A DNA stretch of 64,000 nt from Costus lasius. Its lineage: Eukaryota > Streptophyta > Magnoliopsida > Zingiberales > Costaceae. This document shows, piece after piece, positions 63,245-64,000 of this stretch. Within the stretch, counting starts at the first letter, position 1; each line of letters begins with the position of its first letter. The stretch covers positions 128,806,499 to 128,870,498 of the forward strand of contig CM050446.2 in assembly GCA_027563935.2 (NCBI GenBank). Reading direction: 5' to 3'. A program made the translations under genes and the position numbers. The notes beneath the pieces are model-generated. The model saw only the letters and a list, made by a program, of their open reading frames with translations, was not told where the DNA came from and did no database searches.

Positions 63245-64000
63245 CAGTGACGGAGCCACGTATAGCACAGTGTGGGCTAATGCCCCCACAGAATTGAAGG
63301 GAGCAAGGAATTTGTTAATCTGCTTTCGCCTCACTGCGGTGATGGAGTCTGTAAGCAAAGAAAGTTAACAGAAATAAGTTCCCATATACAAAGTAAAATC
63401 TTTTACCCAAAGCTTTTCCATACACAAAGTAAAATCCTTTACCCAAAGCTGGAGAGAATCATAAGAAGAGGTCACGGCAATACAAGCGGAAATCAAGGTA
63501 TCGACTGAAAGAACAAGAGAAGCAAAAAATAAAAAAAAATATAATAGAAAAAGCTCGTTACCTTAATTGAGTTTGAGGTGGTAGTGGTTATCGAGAAGAT
63601 GAACATACTTCGACGAAACTGATAAAGAGCAGGGTAAATTTCAAAGAAGTCTAAGAGGGCTTATTCCTCTAAATTAATTCCGAATCGGAAAATTTCAAAA
63701 GAAGTCTAAGAGGGTTTATTCCTCTAAATTAATTCCGAATCGGAAAAGGGAAGCTAAGACATAAAAAAAGAAGATGTCAATCACTTATCTAAAATTAGTC
63801 TGATTTGGTCCATATCCGAACCAAATCGCTGAAACCATCTTTGTGTCCAGATCGCGTAGGAGTCAACCTGGATCAGCGCCATTAGTAATCTGGAATCATC
63901 CATTAATACTACCTGAAGGTCAATGCCAGAAGTATAGTAGCATTATCACGCCTTCACGACCTCGCCAATGCTTCCTTTGCTACGCTCGAGTTCGTCGACG
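63245..64000. mobile_element. One end of an hAT-like DNA transposon
   Basis: Starts cagtgacggagccacg, close to the common plant hAT terminus CAGTGGCGGAGCCAGG, followed by gtgggctaatgcccccac. The sister copy of R1 at 28096-28110 runs uninterrupted through this point, which confirms the breakpoint. The candidate 8-bp target site is caaataat. The other end lies beyond the window. Two local tandem duplications are inside (a unit of about 34-37 bp at 63380-63447 and of about 61 bp at 63636-63746). No transposase is seen. Confidence 0.65.

Overview
This is a nuclear window from a flowering plant. Three things point that way: broken plastid genes sitting in nuclear sequence, plant-type LTR retrotransposons, LINEs and hAT elements, and one intact intronless CC-NB-LRR immune receptor. 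The species cannot be read from the sequence. The GC-rich islands and the receptor type would suit a non-grass monocot, but that is only a guess. Bases 1-6000 and 24858-26198 are nuclear insertions of plastid DNA (NUPTs), not a living plastome. Their genes are frameshifted and carry many C-to-T and G-to-A changes.

Layout. 1-6000: NUPT with psbC and psbD (minus strand), the fossil psbD light-responsive promoter, trnT-GGU (minus), and trnE-UUC, trnY-GUA and trnD-GUC (plus), in normal plastome order. 6000-13400: LTR-like sequence and a truncated Ty3/gypsy element (gypsy-1). 13400-17700: dispersed repeats, a 155-bp minisatellite and a GC-rich island. 17704-20300: an hAT transposon with a three-exon transposase pseudogene, joined to a second 5'-truncated gypsy element (gypsy-2, 20310-24857). 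The 3' LTR of gypsy-2 abuts a psaA fragment (24858-26152). 26200-29000: a GC-rich island, a 130-bp satellite and a 43-bp array with higher-order structure. 29689-35997: a complete Ty1/copia element with 439-bp LTRs and a GATTG target duplication. 36000-44400: GC-rich and T-rich repeats around a foldback of 21-bp monomers at 38127-40357. That foldback carries a short reading frame resembling a caulimovirid movement protein. 44490-46110 and 61225-62845: two copies of one old repeat block with copia-like remnants. 47276-50664: a LINE split by a 1602-bp solo LTR, both with target duplications. 52410-53300: a second LINE 3' end. 53810-56890: the intact NLR gene. 57000-64000: old LTR-like repeats, a 351-bp direct repeat around a 77-bp array, and one end of another hAT-like element.

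Only the NLR looks like a working protein gene. Everything else that codes is transposon or organelle debris with stops and frameshifts. No multi-gene pathway is present. The most unusual structure is the 38-40 kb foldback, whose transcript could form long double-stranded RNA carrying a possible viral fragment. This is inference; the sequence shows only the symmetry and the reading frame.
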